Positions 21,387-30,198 of a DNA stretch of 64,000 nucleotides are shown piece after piece. A program made the translations under genes and the position numbers. The notes under the pieces are model-generated. The model ran no database searches and was not told the origin of the DNA. It saw nothing but the letters and a program-made list of their open reading frames with translations. How positions within the stretch are numbered: the first letter of the stretch is position 1; every line of letters begins with the position of its first letter. This DNA comes from CAWAYH01 sp963786195 (GTDB taxonomy: Bacteria; Acidobacteriota; Vicinamibacteria; Vicinamibacterales; 2-12-FULL-66-21). Location: assembly GCA_963786195.1 (NCBI GenBank), contig CAWAYH010000013.1, positions 62,001 to 126,000 of the forward strand. Direction: 5' to 3'.

Positions 21387-22112
21387 ATGCTCCTGAAGAC
21401 GCGCGTGTGGGGCGCCGGAAAGCTGCTGCTCCTTGGCGGCGGCTTGCTTCTCTGACGTACGTCGCTCTTTGCCGCCGCGGCGATGCGCGTCGCGCTGAAG
21501 ACCCGCGAAGTCGTCGTTCCACCGCTCGCGGGGAAGACCGTGAACGAGGCGTCCGCCACGCTGGCGGACATGGGACTGAGCCTGAAGGTCGAGGAGGGGC
21601 GACGTCTGGATCCCAAGGTGCCCGCCGGGCAGATTCTGGCGCAGGAGCCGCAGGCGGGGCTTCGCACGAGGCGGCAGCGAAGCGTGAAGGCGTGGGTCAG
21701 CGCGGGGCCGCGTTCGACCATCGCGCCCTCTCTGGTCGGTGAATCCGAACGTACGGCCCAGCTCCGCGTGCAGCAGGAGGGTTTCACGTCCGGTCCGATC
21801 GCCGAGATCCGATCGACGGACTACCTGGCGGACGTCGTCGTCGCGCAGAATCCACCGGCGAAGGCGAAAGCGGAGACGATCTCGATGCTGGTCAATCGCG
21901 GTGAGCGCGAGGCGACCTACGTGATGCCGGACCTGATCGGCGTCAACGGCGACCGCGCCGCCGACGTGCTGCGCACCCGCGGATTCCGTGTCTCCGTGGT
22001 CGGCGACCATCCGTATCCGGGCGTCCCGGCGGGCATCGTGCTGCGACAGAACCCGCAGGCCGGGTTTCAGATTGCCCGCGGTGAACCGATTTCGATCGAG
22101 GTCAGCCGGTGA
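21387..22112 (+). CDS. Membrane-anchored PASTA-domain protein, frameshifted
   Basis: N-terminal membrane segment (AGKLLLLGGGLLL, then TYVALFAAAAM after a frame slip near 21455), followed by three PASTA domains of about 65 residues each. They start at REVVVPPLAGKTVNEASATL, RSTIAPSLVGESERTAQLRV and TYVMPDLIGVNGDRAADVL, and each ends in a VSAG/VNRG/VSR-like strand. PASTA domains bind peptidoglycan or muropeptides in kinases and PBPs; this protein has no kinase or PBP domain. It is about 240 residues. It overlaps rpe by four bases. Confidence 0.85.
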
Positions 22113-22785
22113 GCGCTGCTCGATCGCGCCATCGTTGCTGTCGGCGGATTTCGCGAGACTCGCCGACGAGATCGCCGCCGTCGAGCGCGGCGGCGCGGAT
22201 CTGCTGCACGTCGACGTCATGGACGGCCACTTCGTGCCGAACATCACGCTGGGCCCGCCGGTCGTGCGCGCGATTCGCAAGGCGGCGAACGTGCCGCTGG
22301 ACGTGCACCTCATGATCGAGGATCCGGACACGTTACATCGAGGCGTTCGTCGACGCCGGCGCGTCGATGATCACGGTGCACGTCGAGGTGCTGCCGCACC
22401 TCCATCGCACGGTCCACTTCATCAAGAGCCTCGGCGTCAAGGCGGGAGTCGCGATCAACCCGTCGACACCGGTCGGCGCGCTCGAGGAGATCGCCGCGGA
22501 CCTCGACCATGTGCTGGTCATGTCGGTCAACCCCGGCTTTGGCGGTCAGACTTTCATCCCGCGCAGCGAGTCTAAAGTGCGAGCAGTCCGCGCGGCTGCT
22601 CGATCAGGCCGGGTCGCGGCGCGCCGATCGAGATCGACGGCGGCATCGACCGATCGAACGCGGCGCGCGTCGTGGCGGCGGGCGCCCGGATTCTGGTGGC
22701 GGGCCAGGCGATTTTCGGCGACGGCCACGCCGAGCGCGCGACGCGCGATCTCCGCGCGGCCGCCGAGGGCGTCGCGGTTCAGTGA
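22109..22785 (+). CDS. rpe: Ribulose-phosphate 3-epimerase, frameshifted
   Basis: TIM-barrel enzyme interconverting ribulose-5-P and xylulose-5-P in the pentose phosphate pathway. Readable pieces are IAPSLLSADFARLADEI, HVDVMDGHFVPNITLGP with the metal-binding His and Asp, VPLDVHLMIEDP, VMSVNPGFGGQTFIP and IEIDGGIDRSNAARVVAAGA. The frame breaks near 22130, 22333 and 22590-22620, each about one base. Joined, the length is normal at about 225 residues. Starts with GTG inside the PASTA stop and ends overlapping the thioesterase start. Confidence 0.93.
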
Positions 22786-23188
22786 AGACCGTGCCCTCCT
22801 CGTCTTCGATGGTTCGCGTGCGCTACGCGGAAACCGACAAGATGGGCGTCGTGTACTACGCGAACTACTTCGTGTGGTTCGAGGTCGCCCGCGCCGATCT
22901 GCTCCGATCCCTCGGCTGGAGCTATCGTGAGATGGAGCACGCCGGCATAACGCTGCCAGTTATCGAAGCGCACTGCGAGTACGTCTCGTCCGGCGCGGTA
23001 CGACGATGAGCTGGAGGTTCGGACGGAAGGCCGGATGCTGTCGCCCGTGCGCATGGAGTTCACGTACGAAGTCCGTCATCTGTCAGGACGCGACGGTCGC
23101 GGCCTCGGGACGGACCGTGCATGCGTCGCTCGATTCGACCGGACGGCCCTGCAGGCTGCCCGAGCGCATCCGGGAGGTGTTCGCGTGA
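22782..23188 (+). CDS. YbgC-type acyl-CoA thioesterase (hot-dog fold), frameshifted
   Basis: Small hot-dog-fold thioesterase. The 4HBT signature VRYAETDKMGVVYYANYFVWFEVAR is clear near the start, with the Asp expected at the active site. The frame slips near 23000 and again near 23090, but the end (ASGRTVHASLDSTGRPCRLPERIREVF) fits the family. It is about 135 residues. It starts at GTG 22782 overlapping the rpe stop, or possibly at the inner ATG 22809. YbgC enzymes are linked to the Tol-Pal envelope system in other bacteria; here bamD follows two genes later. Confidence 0.85.
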
Positions 23189-24135
23189 AGGCGCTCGTCA
23201 CCGGCGCGGCCGGCTTCATCGGCTCGCATCTGACGTCTGCGCTGCTCGATCGCGGCGCCGAGGTGACGGGCCTCGACTGCTTCACCGACTACTACCCGCG
23301 CCCGATCAAGGAACGCGAACCTCGCGGTCAATGCCGGCCGGCCGGGGTTCCACTTCATCGATCGCGTCGATCCAGGACGCCGATCTGCCGCACCCTGCTC
23401 GAGGGCACGACGCACGTGTTTCATCTCGCGGCGCAGGCCGGCGTGCGCAAGAGCTGGGGACGCGACTTCGAGATCTACACGCGCAACAACGTGGAAGCGA
23501 CGCAGCGTCTGCTGGAGGCGTGCGTCGGACGCCCGCTGCACCGGTTCGTCTACGCGTCGAGCTCGTCGCTCTACGGCGACAACGTCAGCATTCCGATGCG
23601 CGAGGATGCGCTGCCGCAGCCGGTCTCGCCGTACGGCGTCACGAAGCTGGCGGCCGAGCACCTGTGCCATCTGTACCACGTCAACCACCGCGTCCCGACG
23701 ACGTCGGTGCGGTACTTCACGGTGTATGGACCTCGTCAGCGCCCGGACATGGCGTTCAACCGCTTCATCAAGGCGGCGCTGAAAGACGAGCCGATCACGC
23801 TCTACGGTGACGGGGAGCAGACGCGGGACTTCACGTTCGTGACCGATGCGGTGGCCGCGACCGTCGCGGCCGGGGATGTCGGTGTGCCCGGACGAGCCTA
23901 CAACATCGGCGGCGGCTCACGCGTCACGGTCAATCACGTGCTCGAGGTTCTCGGGCGCATCGCCGGCAAGAAGCTCGACGTGCGGCGCGAGCCCGCTCAG
24001 AAGGGGGACATGCGGGATACGTTCGCCGATACGACGCTGGCGCGGGCGGACCTCGGATTCCGTCCGGCCGTCACGCTCGAACAGGGACTCGAAGCGGAGT
24101 ATCAATGGCTTGCTACCACAGGCGCGCTGGTATGA
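23185..24135 (+). CDS. NAD-dependent nucleotide-sugar epimerase/dehydratase, frameshifted
   Basis: Extended short-chain dehydrogenase acting on UDP-sugars. It has the NAD motif VTGAAGFIGSHL, then VFHLAAQAGVRKSWG, the catalytic Ser in YASSSSLYGD and the YxxxK pair in SPYGVTKLAAEH. Later come VRYFTVYGPRQRPDM and DGEQTRDFTFVTDAVAA. The best family match is UDP-glucuronate 4-epimerase or a UDP-galactose-epimerase relative. A short out-of-frame patch at 23320-23395 looks like two compensating indels. GTG start overlaps the thioesterase stop; the stop overlaps bamD. Probably serves polysaccharide or LPS-like glycan synthesis. Confidence 0.87.
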   Translation: MKALVTGAAGFIGSHLTSALLDRGAEVTGLDCFTDYYPRPIKEREPRGQCRPAGVPLHRSRRSRTPICRTLLEGTTHVFHLAAQAGVRKSWGRDFEIYTRNNVEATQRLLEACVGRPLHRFVYASSSSLYGDNVSIPMREDALPQPVSPYGVTKLAAEHLCHLYHVNHRVPTTSVRYFTVYGPRQRPDMAFNRFIKAALKDEPITLYGDGEQTRDFTFVTDAVAATVAAGDVGVPGRAYNIGGGSRVTVNHVLEVLGRIAGKKLDVRREPAQKGDMRDTFADTTLARADLGFRPAVTLEQGLEAEYQWLATTGALV

Positions 24136-24942
24136 CCGGGCGCGTGTTCAGGCTCTCGCGCGGCGTGTTCGCGCTGATCGTCATGGCGCTGGCTGCGGCG
24201 TGCGCCGGCGGGCCGTCTCGGCCGCCGACGGGCACGCCCGAGCCGGACAAGTTCCTGTACGAGCGCGGGACCGAGGCGCTGGACAAGAAGAAATGGCTGA
24301 CGGCACGCGAGTACTTCCGCGAGCTCATCGACACGTACCCGCAGACGCCCTTACCGCGCCGACGCCAAGCTCGGGATCGCGGACACGTACCTCGGCGAGC
24401 GGACCTCGGAAGCCTACGTGCTCGGCGAAAACGAGTACCGTGAATTCCTCGCCTATTACCCGACGCACCGCCGGGCCGGTTACGCGCAGTCCAAGCTCGG
24501 GATGACGTTCTTCGGTCAGATGCACAGCGCCGATCGCGATCAGACCGAGACGCGCAAGGCGATCAAGGAGCTGGCCGCCTTCGTCGAACGCTACCCCGAC
24601 GACCCGCTCATCGAGGAAGGCAAGCGAGAGGCTCCGCGCGGCCCGCGACCGCCTGAGCGAGTACCGAGTACCAAGGTCGGCTACCACTACTACCGATCGA
24701 GGTGGTACCCGGGCGCCATGGATCGGTTCAAGGTCCTGCTCGATCAGGATCCGCAATACACGCGTCGCGATGCGGTGTATTTCTATCTCGGCGAGTGCTT
24801 CGTGAAGGGCGGCCGGCCGGCCGAAGGGCTCCCCTTCTACGATCGACTGATCAAGGAGTTCGAGCAGAGCGAATATCTGGAACAGGCGCGGAAGCGCATG
24901 ACCGAAATCAAGGCCGAGATGGACGCCAAGGTCACGAAATAG
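24132..24942 (+). CDS. bamD: Outer-membrane assembly lipoprotein BamD-like, frameshifted
   Basis: Lipoprotein with a lipobox (LAAAC) after a hydrophobic leader, then TPR-like repeats of the BamD/YfiO type: YERGTEALDKKKWLTAREYFRELIDTYP, EAYVLGENEYREFLAYYP, YHYYRSRWYPGAMDRFKVLLDQDP and GRPAEGLPFYDRLIKEFEQSEY. BamD is the essential lipoprotein partner of BamA in folding outer-membrane proteins. One frame break lies near 24355 and a short compensated patch near 24630-24665. It is about 270 residues, normal for the family. Last gene of the coupled run that starts at aroC; pgsA converges on it. Confidence 0.83.
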
Positions 24943-24955
24943 CCGGGTTCAGGGT

Positions 24956-25618
24956 TCACGAGGTGCGGCGCGCGCCGACGCCGCGCACGTCCTGAACCCC
25001 CTGGACCTTCTGAACCTCCTGAACCCCCTGAACCTTCTGAACCTCCTGAACCTCTTGAACCTTTTGTCCCGAAAGCACGTGATTGAACCGCCGGTAGTAG
25101 TCGATCGCTGACGCCACCGCGGTCAGTACCGCAATCCAGAGCGCAACCCGGCCGATGACTGCGAACTGCGGGATGTGATCGCCGCCGAGAATCAGCACCA
25201 GAATCGCGACGACCTGCGACGCCATCTTGAACTTGCCCAGCGGTGAGGCGGCAATGACGACGCCGCGCGCGTAGGCGATGCCGCGCAGGAGCGTCACGGC
25301 GAATTCCCGGCCGAGGATCACGGCCACCATCCACGCGGGCGCGAGGTCCATCTGGACGAGCGACACGAGCGCCGCGGTCACCAGCAGCTTGTCCGCCAGC
25401 GGATCCATCAGCTGCCCGAGCGTCGTCACCTGCTTGTGACGCCGCGCGAGGTAGCCATCGAGCCAGTCCGTGAGCGCCGCCAGGCCGAAGATGGCCGCGC
25501 CGACGAGCTCCTTCCGCACGCCGAATATCAGACGCCCTTCGAACTTCGTCAGCAGGACCACGACCAGCAGCGGGACGAGGAAAATGCGGGCGAGCGTCAG
25601 GGCGTTGGGGAGATTCAT
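24956..25618 (-). CDS. pgsA: CDP-diacylglycerol-glycerol-3-phosphate 3-phosphatidyltransferase
   Basis: Integral membrane enzyme for phosphatidylglycerol synthesis. The CDP-alcohol phosphotransferase motif D-x2-DG-x2-AR-x8-G-x3-D-x3-D is present as DWLDGYLARR followed by GQLMDPLADK. It opens with NLPNALTLARIFLVPLLVV and has several membrane segments. The body ends near residue 184 (YYRRFNHVLSG). The last 35 or so residues are a low-complexity VQE/VQK/VQG tail encoded by a 9-base tandem repeat that continues toward the intergenic DNA, so the true stop may have been lost to repeat expansion. The start is ATG 25618. Confidence 0.92.
   Translation of the reverse strand: MNLPNALTLARIFLVPLLVVVLLTKFEGRLIFGVRKELVGAAIFGLAALTDWLDGYLARRHKQVTTLGQLMDPLADKLLVTAALVSLVQMDLAPAWMVAVILGREFAVTLLRGIAYARGVVIAASPLGKFKMASQVVAILVLILGGDHIPQFAVIGRVALWIAVLTAVASAIDYYRRFNHVLSGQKVQEVQEVQKVQGVQEVQKVQGVQDVRGVGARRTS
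25000..25068. repeat. Tandem 9-base repeat (CTGAACCTC units) inside the pgsA 3' end
   Basis: About eight imperfect copies of CTGAACCTC or CTGAACCCC follow one another with interspersed TTCTGAACC variants. They encode the VQx repeats at the C-terminus of PgsA on the minus strand. A related GGTTCAGGGTTCA lies just outside, at 24953. The 9-base unit keeps frame, so copy number can change without breaking the gene. Confidence 0.75.
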
Positions 25619-25829
25619 GCAATTCTGAATGCTGAATTCTGCATGCTGAGGTGAAGGTTCAAGAATTCAATAGTCACGATAGTGCGGAATGACGCAAGTT
25701 TCAATGGATTCCCTGTTCACCCTTGTCCCATTCTGCATTGTCTTTAGTCTTCCCCTCTTCAAACTTCACTTCAACATTCAGAATTCAGCATTCAGCATTG
25801 CAAGGATCAGTATAAGATCGTCGATTGTC
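25619..25829. repeat. AT-rich intergenic region with TTCAGCATTCAG-type repeats
   Basis: Two clusters of the motif family seen at 8973-9174: AATTCTGAATGCTGAATTC near 25620 and AACATTCAGAATTCAGC near 25773, in opposite orientation. The stretch is far richer in A+T than the genes. It must contain the promoters of pgsA (minus) and the nucleotidyltransferase (plus); TATAAG at 25811 is a possible -10 for the latter. No gene is seen. Confidence 0.6.
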
Positions 25830-26886
25830 ATGAAAGCGATTCTCCTGGCCGGGGGCAAGGGCACCCGCCTCAGACCCCTGACCGTCCACACGCCGAAGCC
25901 GATCGTGCCGATTTTCAGTCGGCCGTTCCTCCATTACCAGATCGATCTCCTGCGGCAGGTGCCGGAAATAGACGAGGTCATCCTGAGCCTCAACTACCAG
26001 CCTCGTCGCGTCGAGGAGATCTTCGGCGACGGCGAGGGCCTGGGACTCAAGCTGCGCTACGTCGTCGAGCCCATGCCGCTCGGGACGGCGGGCGCGGTGC
26101 GCTATGCGGGCGACTCGCTCACCGAGTCGGTCGTGGTGTTCAACGGCGATGTGCTGACGCAGGTGGATCTGGCGGCGGTGCTGCGGCTGCATCGCGAGCG
26201 GAAGGCCAAGGCGACGATCGTCCTGACGCCGGTCGAGAACCCGAGCGCCTACGGGCTCGTCGAGACCGACCCGGACGGGACCATCCGGCGCTTCCTCGAG
26301 AAGCCGGGCGCGGATGACATCACCTGCAACACGATCAACGCCGGCATCTACGTGCTCGAACCGGACACGTTCGATCGCATTCCCAAAGACGTGGCGTGGT
26401 CGATCGAGCGCAGCTTCTTCCCGTCGCTCATCGAGCGCGGGGAGACGTTCGTGGCCTACGTCTACGACGGGGTACTGGATCGACATCGGCACGCCGGCGA
26501 AATACGTGCAGGTGCACCGCGACATCATGGACGGCCACTACTTGGCGCCGCCGTTCGACGGCCGGCCGAAGCTGTCCTGGGTGGCCGAGACGGCGCGCAT
26601 CGAACCGGGCGCCGAAGTGCACGGGCCGTGCTTCGTGGACGAGGGCGTGGTCGTCAAGGCGGGCGCGAAGATCCTGCCGTACTCGGTCATCGGCCGCCAG
26701 ACGCACGTGGACGAGGCCGCGATCATCGACGGCTCGGTCGTGTGGTCGAACGGCTGGATCGGCCGCGAAGCGCTCGTGCGCGGGTCGATTCTTGGACGCA
26801 ACTGCCACGTCGGCCGCAACGCGATCCTCGAGTCGCCGGTCGTCCTGGGCGACAAGACGGTCATCACCGACTACAGCAGGCTCTGA
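25830..26886 (+). CDS. Sugar nucleotidyltransferase (mannose-1-P guanylyltransferase-like), one frameshift
   Basis: NTP-transferase with the signature MKAILLAGGKGTRLRPLT followed by TPKPIVPI. It also has VVFNGDVLTQVDL (metal-binding Asp), YGLVETDPDGTIRRFLEKP and INAGIYVLEPD. The C-terminal third is a left-handed beta-helix of hexapeptide repeats (VDEGVVVKAGAKILPYSVIG, GRNCHVGRNAILESPVVLG). The frame breaks at 26470 in a GGGG run before YWIDIGTP, most simply one extra G. It is about 350 residues. It lies two bases upstream of the phosphomannomutase, suggesting GDP-mannose as product; dTDP- or ADP-sugars are not excluded. Confidence 0.87.
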
Positions 26887-26888
26887 GC

Positions 26889-28244
26889 ATGAGCGTCAAC
26901 CCGGGCATTTTCAAGGCCTACGACGTTCGCGGGCTGTATCCGTCGGAGGTCAACGAAGAGGCAGCGCGGCTCATCGGCCGCGGATTCGTCAGTTATCTCG
27001 AGGCGCGCCGGATTGCCGTCGGGCGCGACATGCGTCTCTCGTCGCCTTCGATTACCGCCGCGTTCATCGACGGCGCGCGGTCGCAGGGTGCCGACGTCGT
27101 CGACTACGGGATGATCGGGACCGACATGATGTACTTCGCGGTGGCGCGCGACGGACATGATGGCGGGGTGGAGATCACGGCGTCTCACAATCCGAAGCAG
27201 TACAACGGCATCAAGATGGTCGCGCGCGAGGCGTTTCCGCTGAGCGGCGACGCCGGCATCAGCGACATCCGCGACATGATCGGGAACGGCTCGCTCCCGG
27301 CCCCCGCCGCGGCACCGGGATCGTTGTCGACGCGGGAAGTCCTGAGGGAGTACGTCGACCATGTGATGTCGTTCGTGGACGAGTCGCAGATCAAGCCGTT
27401 CAACGTCGTGCTCGACGCCGGCAGCGGCATCGCAGGCATGGTGGCGCCGCACCTCTTCGAGCGGCTGCCCTGCCGTACGACGCGCTTGTGCTTCGAGGTG
27501 GATGGCACGTTCCCGAATCACGAGGCCAACCCGCTCATCGAGGAGAACCGCCGCGACATCGTCGAGCGGGTCATCCGCGACAAGGCGGACATCGGCATCG
27601 CCTGGGACGGTGACGCCGACCGCTGCTTCTTCATCGACGGATCCGGCGAGTTCGTCGCCGGTGATTTCGTGACGGCGCTGCTCGCCGAGGCGTTTCTCAT
27701 CAAGAACCCCGGCGCGACAGTCGTCTACGACGTGCGCGCGAGCTACGCCGTCAAGGATGTGGTCGCCAGGTACGGCGGCACGGCGCTGATGAATCGCGTC
27801 GGGCACGCGTTCTTCAAGCGGCGCATGCGTGAGGAAGGCGCGATTTTCGGCGGTGAGGTCACGGGCCACTATTACTTCCGGGACAACTTCTACGCCGACA
27901 ACGGCTTCATCCCCGCCCTGCTGATCCTCGGGCTCATGTCGCACAAGAACCAGACGCTCCACCAGCTGCTCCAGCCGCTGCGCGAGAAGTACTTCATCTC
28001 GGGCGAGGTCAACACGAAGGTCGGCGACATGTCCGTCGTGCAGCAGAAGATCGACGGGCTGGCTGCGCGGTACCGCGACGGCCGCACCTACACGCTGGAC
28101 GGTTTTTCGGCAGAGTTTCCCGACTGGCACTTCAACGTGCGGCCGTCGAACACGGAGCCGATGCTCCGGCTGAACCTCGAGGCGACGACGCAGTCGATGA
28201 TGGAAGAGAAGCGGGACGAGGTGCTCGGGTTCATCCGCTCGTAG
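26889..28244 (+). CDS. Phosphomannomutase/phosphoglucomutase
   Basis: Alpha-D-phosphohexomutase interconverting hexose 6- and 1-phosphates. It is 451 aa and intact. Four domains are marked by the phosphoserine loop TASHNPKQYNG, the metal loop DGDADRCFF, the sugar loop GGEVTGHYYF and the phosphate loop RPSNTEPMLRLNLE. It starts with FKAYDVRGLYP. With the nucleotidyltransferase two bases upstream it supplies sugar-1-phosphate for sugar-nucleotide synthesis, probably mannose-1-phosphate. The reader can treat the two genes as one operon. Confidence 0.95.
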   Translation: MSVNPGIFKAYDVRGLYPSEVNEEAARLIGRGFVSYLEARRIAVGRDMRLSSPSITAAFIDGARSQGADVVDYGMIGTDMMYFAVARDGHDGGVEITASHNPKQYNGIKMVAREAFPLSGDAGISDIRDMIGNGSLPAPAAAPGSLSTREVLREYVDHVMSFVDESQIKPFNVVLDAGSGIAGMVAPHLFERLPCRTTRLCFEVDGTFPNHEANPLIEENRRDIVERVIRDKADIGIAWDGDADRCFFIDGSGEFVAGDFVTALLAEAFLIKNPGATVVYDVRASYAVKDVVARYGGTALMNRVGHAFFKRRMREEGAIFGGEVTGHYYFRDNFYADNGFIPALLILGLMSHKNQTLHQLLQPLREKYFISGEVNTKVGDMSVVQQKIDGLAARYRDGRTYTLDGFSAEFPDWHFNVRPSNTEPMLRLNLEATTQSMMEEKRDEVLGFIRS

Positions 28245-28283
28245 TGCCGGTTCTGGCGCGGTAGTGCCCGGCCTGATGCCAGT

Positions 28284-28301
28284 GGCCGGCTTCAGCCGGC
28301 C
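28284..28301. repeat. GGCCGGC-TTCA-GCCGGCC hairpin
   Basis: A perfect 7-bp stem with a TTCA loop follows the phosphomannomutase gene and precedes tRNA-Gly. There is no T run on the plus strand, so it is more like a REP-type palindrome than a classic terminator. Confidence 0.5.
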
Positions 28302-28324
28302 CTATGCTACGATCGCCTGCGGAC

Positions 28325-28395
28325 GCGGGCTTAGCATAGTGGTAATGCTCTGGCTTCCCAAGCCAGCTAGACGGGTTCGATCCCCGTAGCCCGCT
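28325..28395 (+). tRNA. tRNA-Gly (anticodon CCC)
   Basis: The 7-bp acceptor stem GCGGGCT/AGCCCGC closes a cloverleaf. The anticodon stem-loop is CTGGC-TTCCCAA-GCCAG (anticodon CCC), and the T loop GGTTCGATCC is canonical. The gene is 71 bases long and CCA is not encoded. Confidence 0.95.
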
Positions 28396-28440
28396 ATGCC
28401 CTTTCTTGATCTGGGGGGGCGTCACCTCTCGCCCCGCGGC

Positions 28441-29816
28441 CTAGGGTCTGCCGCCAGTGGGCCGCTCGATCTGTTTGTGGCAATACTCGCAGTCGTCGTT
28501 GATCTTGCTGCCATCGGAGGCAGCGCGGCCGTCGTGACAACGCACGCATCCGTTTGACGTGATGTGCCCGATGTTGTCGGGATAGACGCCAAACGTCACT
28601 TTCATCGCCGGAAACACATTCCGCCGATACACGTTCTTCACCGCAGCAATCGTTCGTGTCAACGCAGCGTCGTCGACGCCGTTCTTGCCGGTGTAAAAGC
28701 CGCGGACTCCCTTCTCGATTTCTTCCAGCCCCTGCTCCTGCGTCGAGTAGTCCGACTTGACCAGCCGGACACTCTCGCGGCGAACGAACGGCAGGCCCCG
28801 GCTGATGCTGCCGTTTGCGATCGCGGCGTCGACGGCCTGCTCGGCGGTCGGCGCGATCCGATGCGCCGGCACGTTGTGACAGTCGATGCAGTCCATGACC
28901 CGCCGTTCGCCTTTGGCGATCTCCTCGTCGGTGGCACCCTCTGCCTTGTACTCCTTGACCTTGCCGTCCTTGCCGACCAGCCGCACGTAGGGGATCTTCT
29001 GCCGCTCGTGATCCGTGGAGACGAACTCGATGCGGACGTCGGGATCCGCATGCCAGTGAATCGCCCGGCCGCTCGATGTCGGCCGGCCCGGCCCGCCAAC
29101 GAACATCTGGAGGATCGTCGCGGTTTCCGAGTTGGCGTCGTCGTCCGCGTACTCCCGCTTGACCTTGATGACGTCGCCGAAATCGCGGCCCGGCCAGTGA
29201 CAGGTGCCGCAGGTCTCGAGCGCCGGACGCATGTCGGCCACGCCGGGGATTGGTTTGGGGACCTGGTTGGTCAGGACGTGATACAGCTGCCGCGTGCCGG
29301 CGAGCTTGGCGCGCACGAGTGCCTGTGCGCCTTCACCAACGTGACACTGGGTGCACGTGACTTCCGAGTGCGGCGCCGCCTGCCACGCGGTGAACTGCGG
29401 GTGCATCGGCAGATGACTGGCCTGCCCACAGAACGACGGCGAATCCATCCAGTGCACCGCGCCCCTGGGCGGCGAGCGCGACAATCATGATGTTGACGAC
29501 GGTTCAACGCGATGACGGCCAGCACTGTTCGGCGCGTCGTCGGCTTGCGGAGATCGAAGACCGGCCACTCGCGTGTGGCCTCTGGATGGTGCTGGAGTCG
29601 CCTGGCTTCCAGCCACATCCCGAGCGGGATGAGCAAGAGACCGAGCACGAGCAATCCAGGGACAACGACGAAGACGACCAGGCCCGCGTACGGATGCTGG
29701 AACGGTCCAGCGGTGACGGCAATGACGAGCGCGATGAAGACGACCGCGCTCACCGTCGTCAGCAGGGCGCCGGCCACGGCCAGCGGATGGCGGGACAGAA
29801 TCGCGCGGCTAGCCAA
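28441..29816 (-). CDS. Membrane-anchored multiheme cytochrome c (NapC/NirT-like quinol oxidase), one frameshift
   Basis: Likely passes electrons from membrane quinol to periplasmic cytochromes. The N-terminus has three hydrophobic segments (ALLTTVSAVVFIALVIAVTAG, VVFVVVPGLLVLGLLLIPLG, and VNIMIVALAAQGAVHW). The frame slips near 29495, between the second and third. Five canonical heme sites follow: CTQCH, CGTCH, CIDCH, CVRCH and CEYCH. A sixth site expected at SFCGQ-x-CH reads CGQASH, with Ser (AGT at 29416-29418) in place of the second Cys. Start codon is TTG at 29816, nine bases after the cytochrome c stop. Last gene of the electron-transfer cluster. Confidence 0.83.
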
Positions 29817-29824
29817 GTTGCCTG

Positions 29825-30178
29825 TTACTTGAGGCTTTGCATATAGGCCACGAGCGCGTCGACGTCAGCCGCCGGCAGCTTCGCCCACTTGTTCGGCATC
29901 GGCGGTTTCTTCGTCGAGCTCGTCTTTTTCGTCATTTCGGTCGGGTTGGTGATCCACGCCCTGATGTCGTCGGCGCTGAGCTTCTTCCCGACGCCGTCAA
30001 GCGGGCTCTGCTTCCCGCCTTTGCCGGCGATCGAATGGCAGGTCGAGCACTTCTGGGCGGCGTAGATCTCCTGGCCCTTCTTGACGAGCGCCTCGTCCTG
30101 AGCCGCCGCAACAACGGGCATGGCCAGCGCCAGCGCCAGCGTGCCGAGCGGCAGAATCGTTTTCGTGGTGCGCGTCAT
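29825..30178 (-). CDS. Periplasmic class I monoheme cytochrome c
   Basis: Small soluble electron carrier of 117 aa. A signal peptide (TILPLGTLALALAMPVVAAA) precedes one heme site CSTCH and a distal Met ligand in KKPPMPNKW. The C-terminal helix ADVDALVAYMQSL is typical. I chose the ATG at 30178 because GGAGGT lies seven bases before it; the ATG at 30184 would leave no spacing. It sits between the barrel gene and the membrane cytochrome and would shuttle electrons across the periplasm (inference). Confidence 0.92.
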   Translation of the reverse strand: MTRTTKTILPLGTLALALAMPVVAAAQDEALVKKGQEIYAAQKCSTCHSIAGKGGKQSPLDGVGKKLSADDIRAWITNPTEMTKKTSSTKKPPMPNKWAKLPAADVDALVAYMQSLK

Positions 30179-30198
30179 TAGCATGACCTCCGAAGGAA

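Noticed and set aside
25000..25068. CRISPR-like array
   Set aside because: Units are 9 bases, adjacent, without spacers, and encode an in-frame tail of PgsA; no cas genes in the window.
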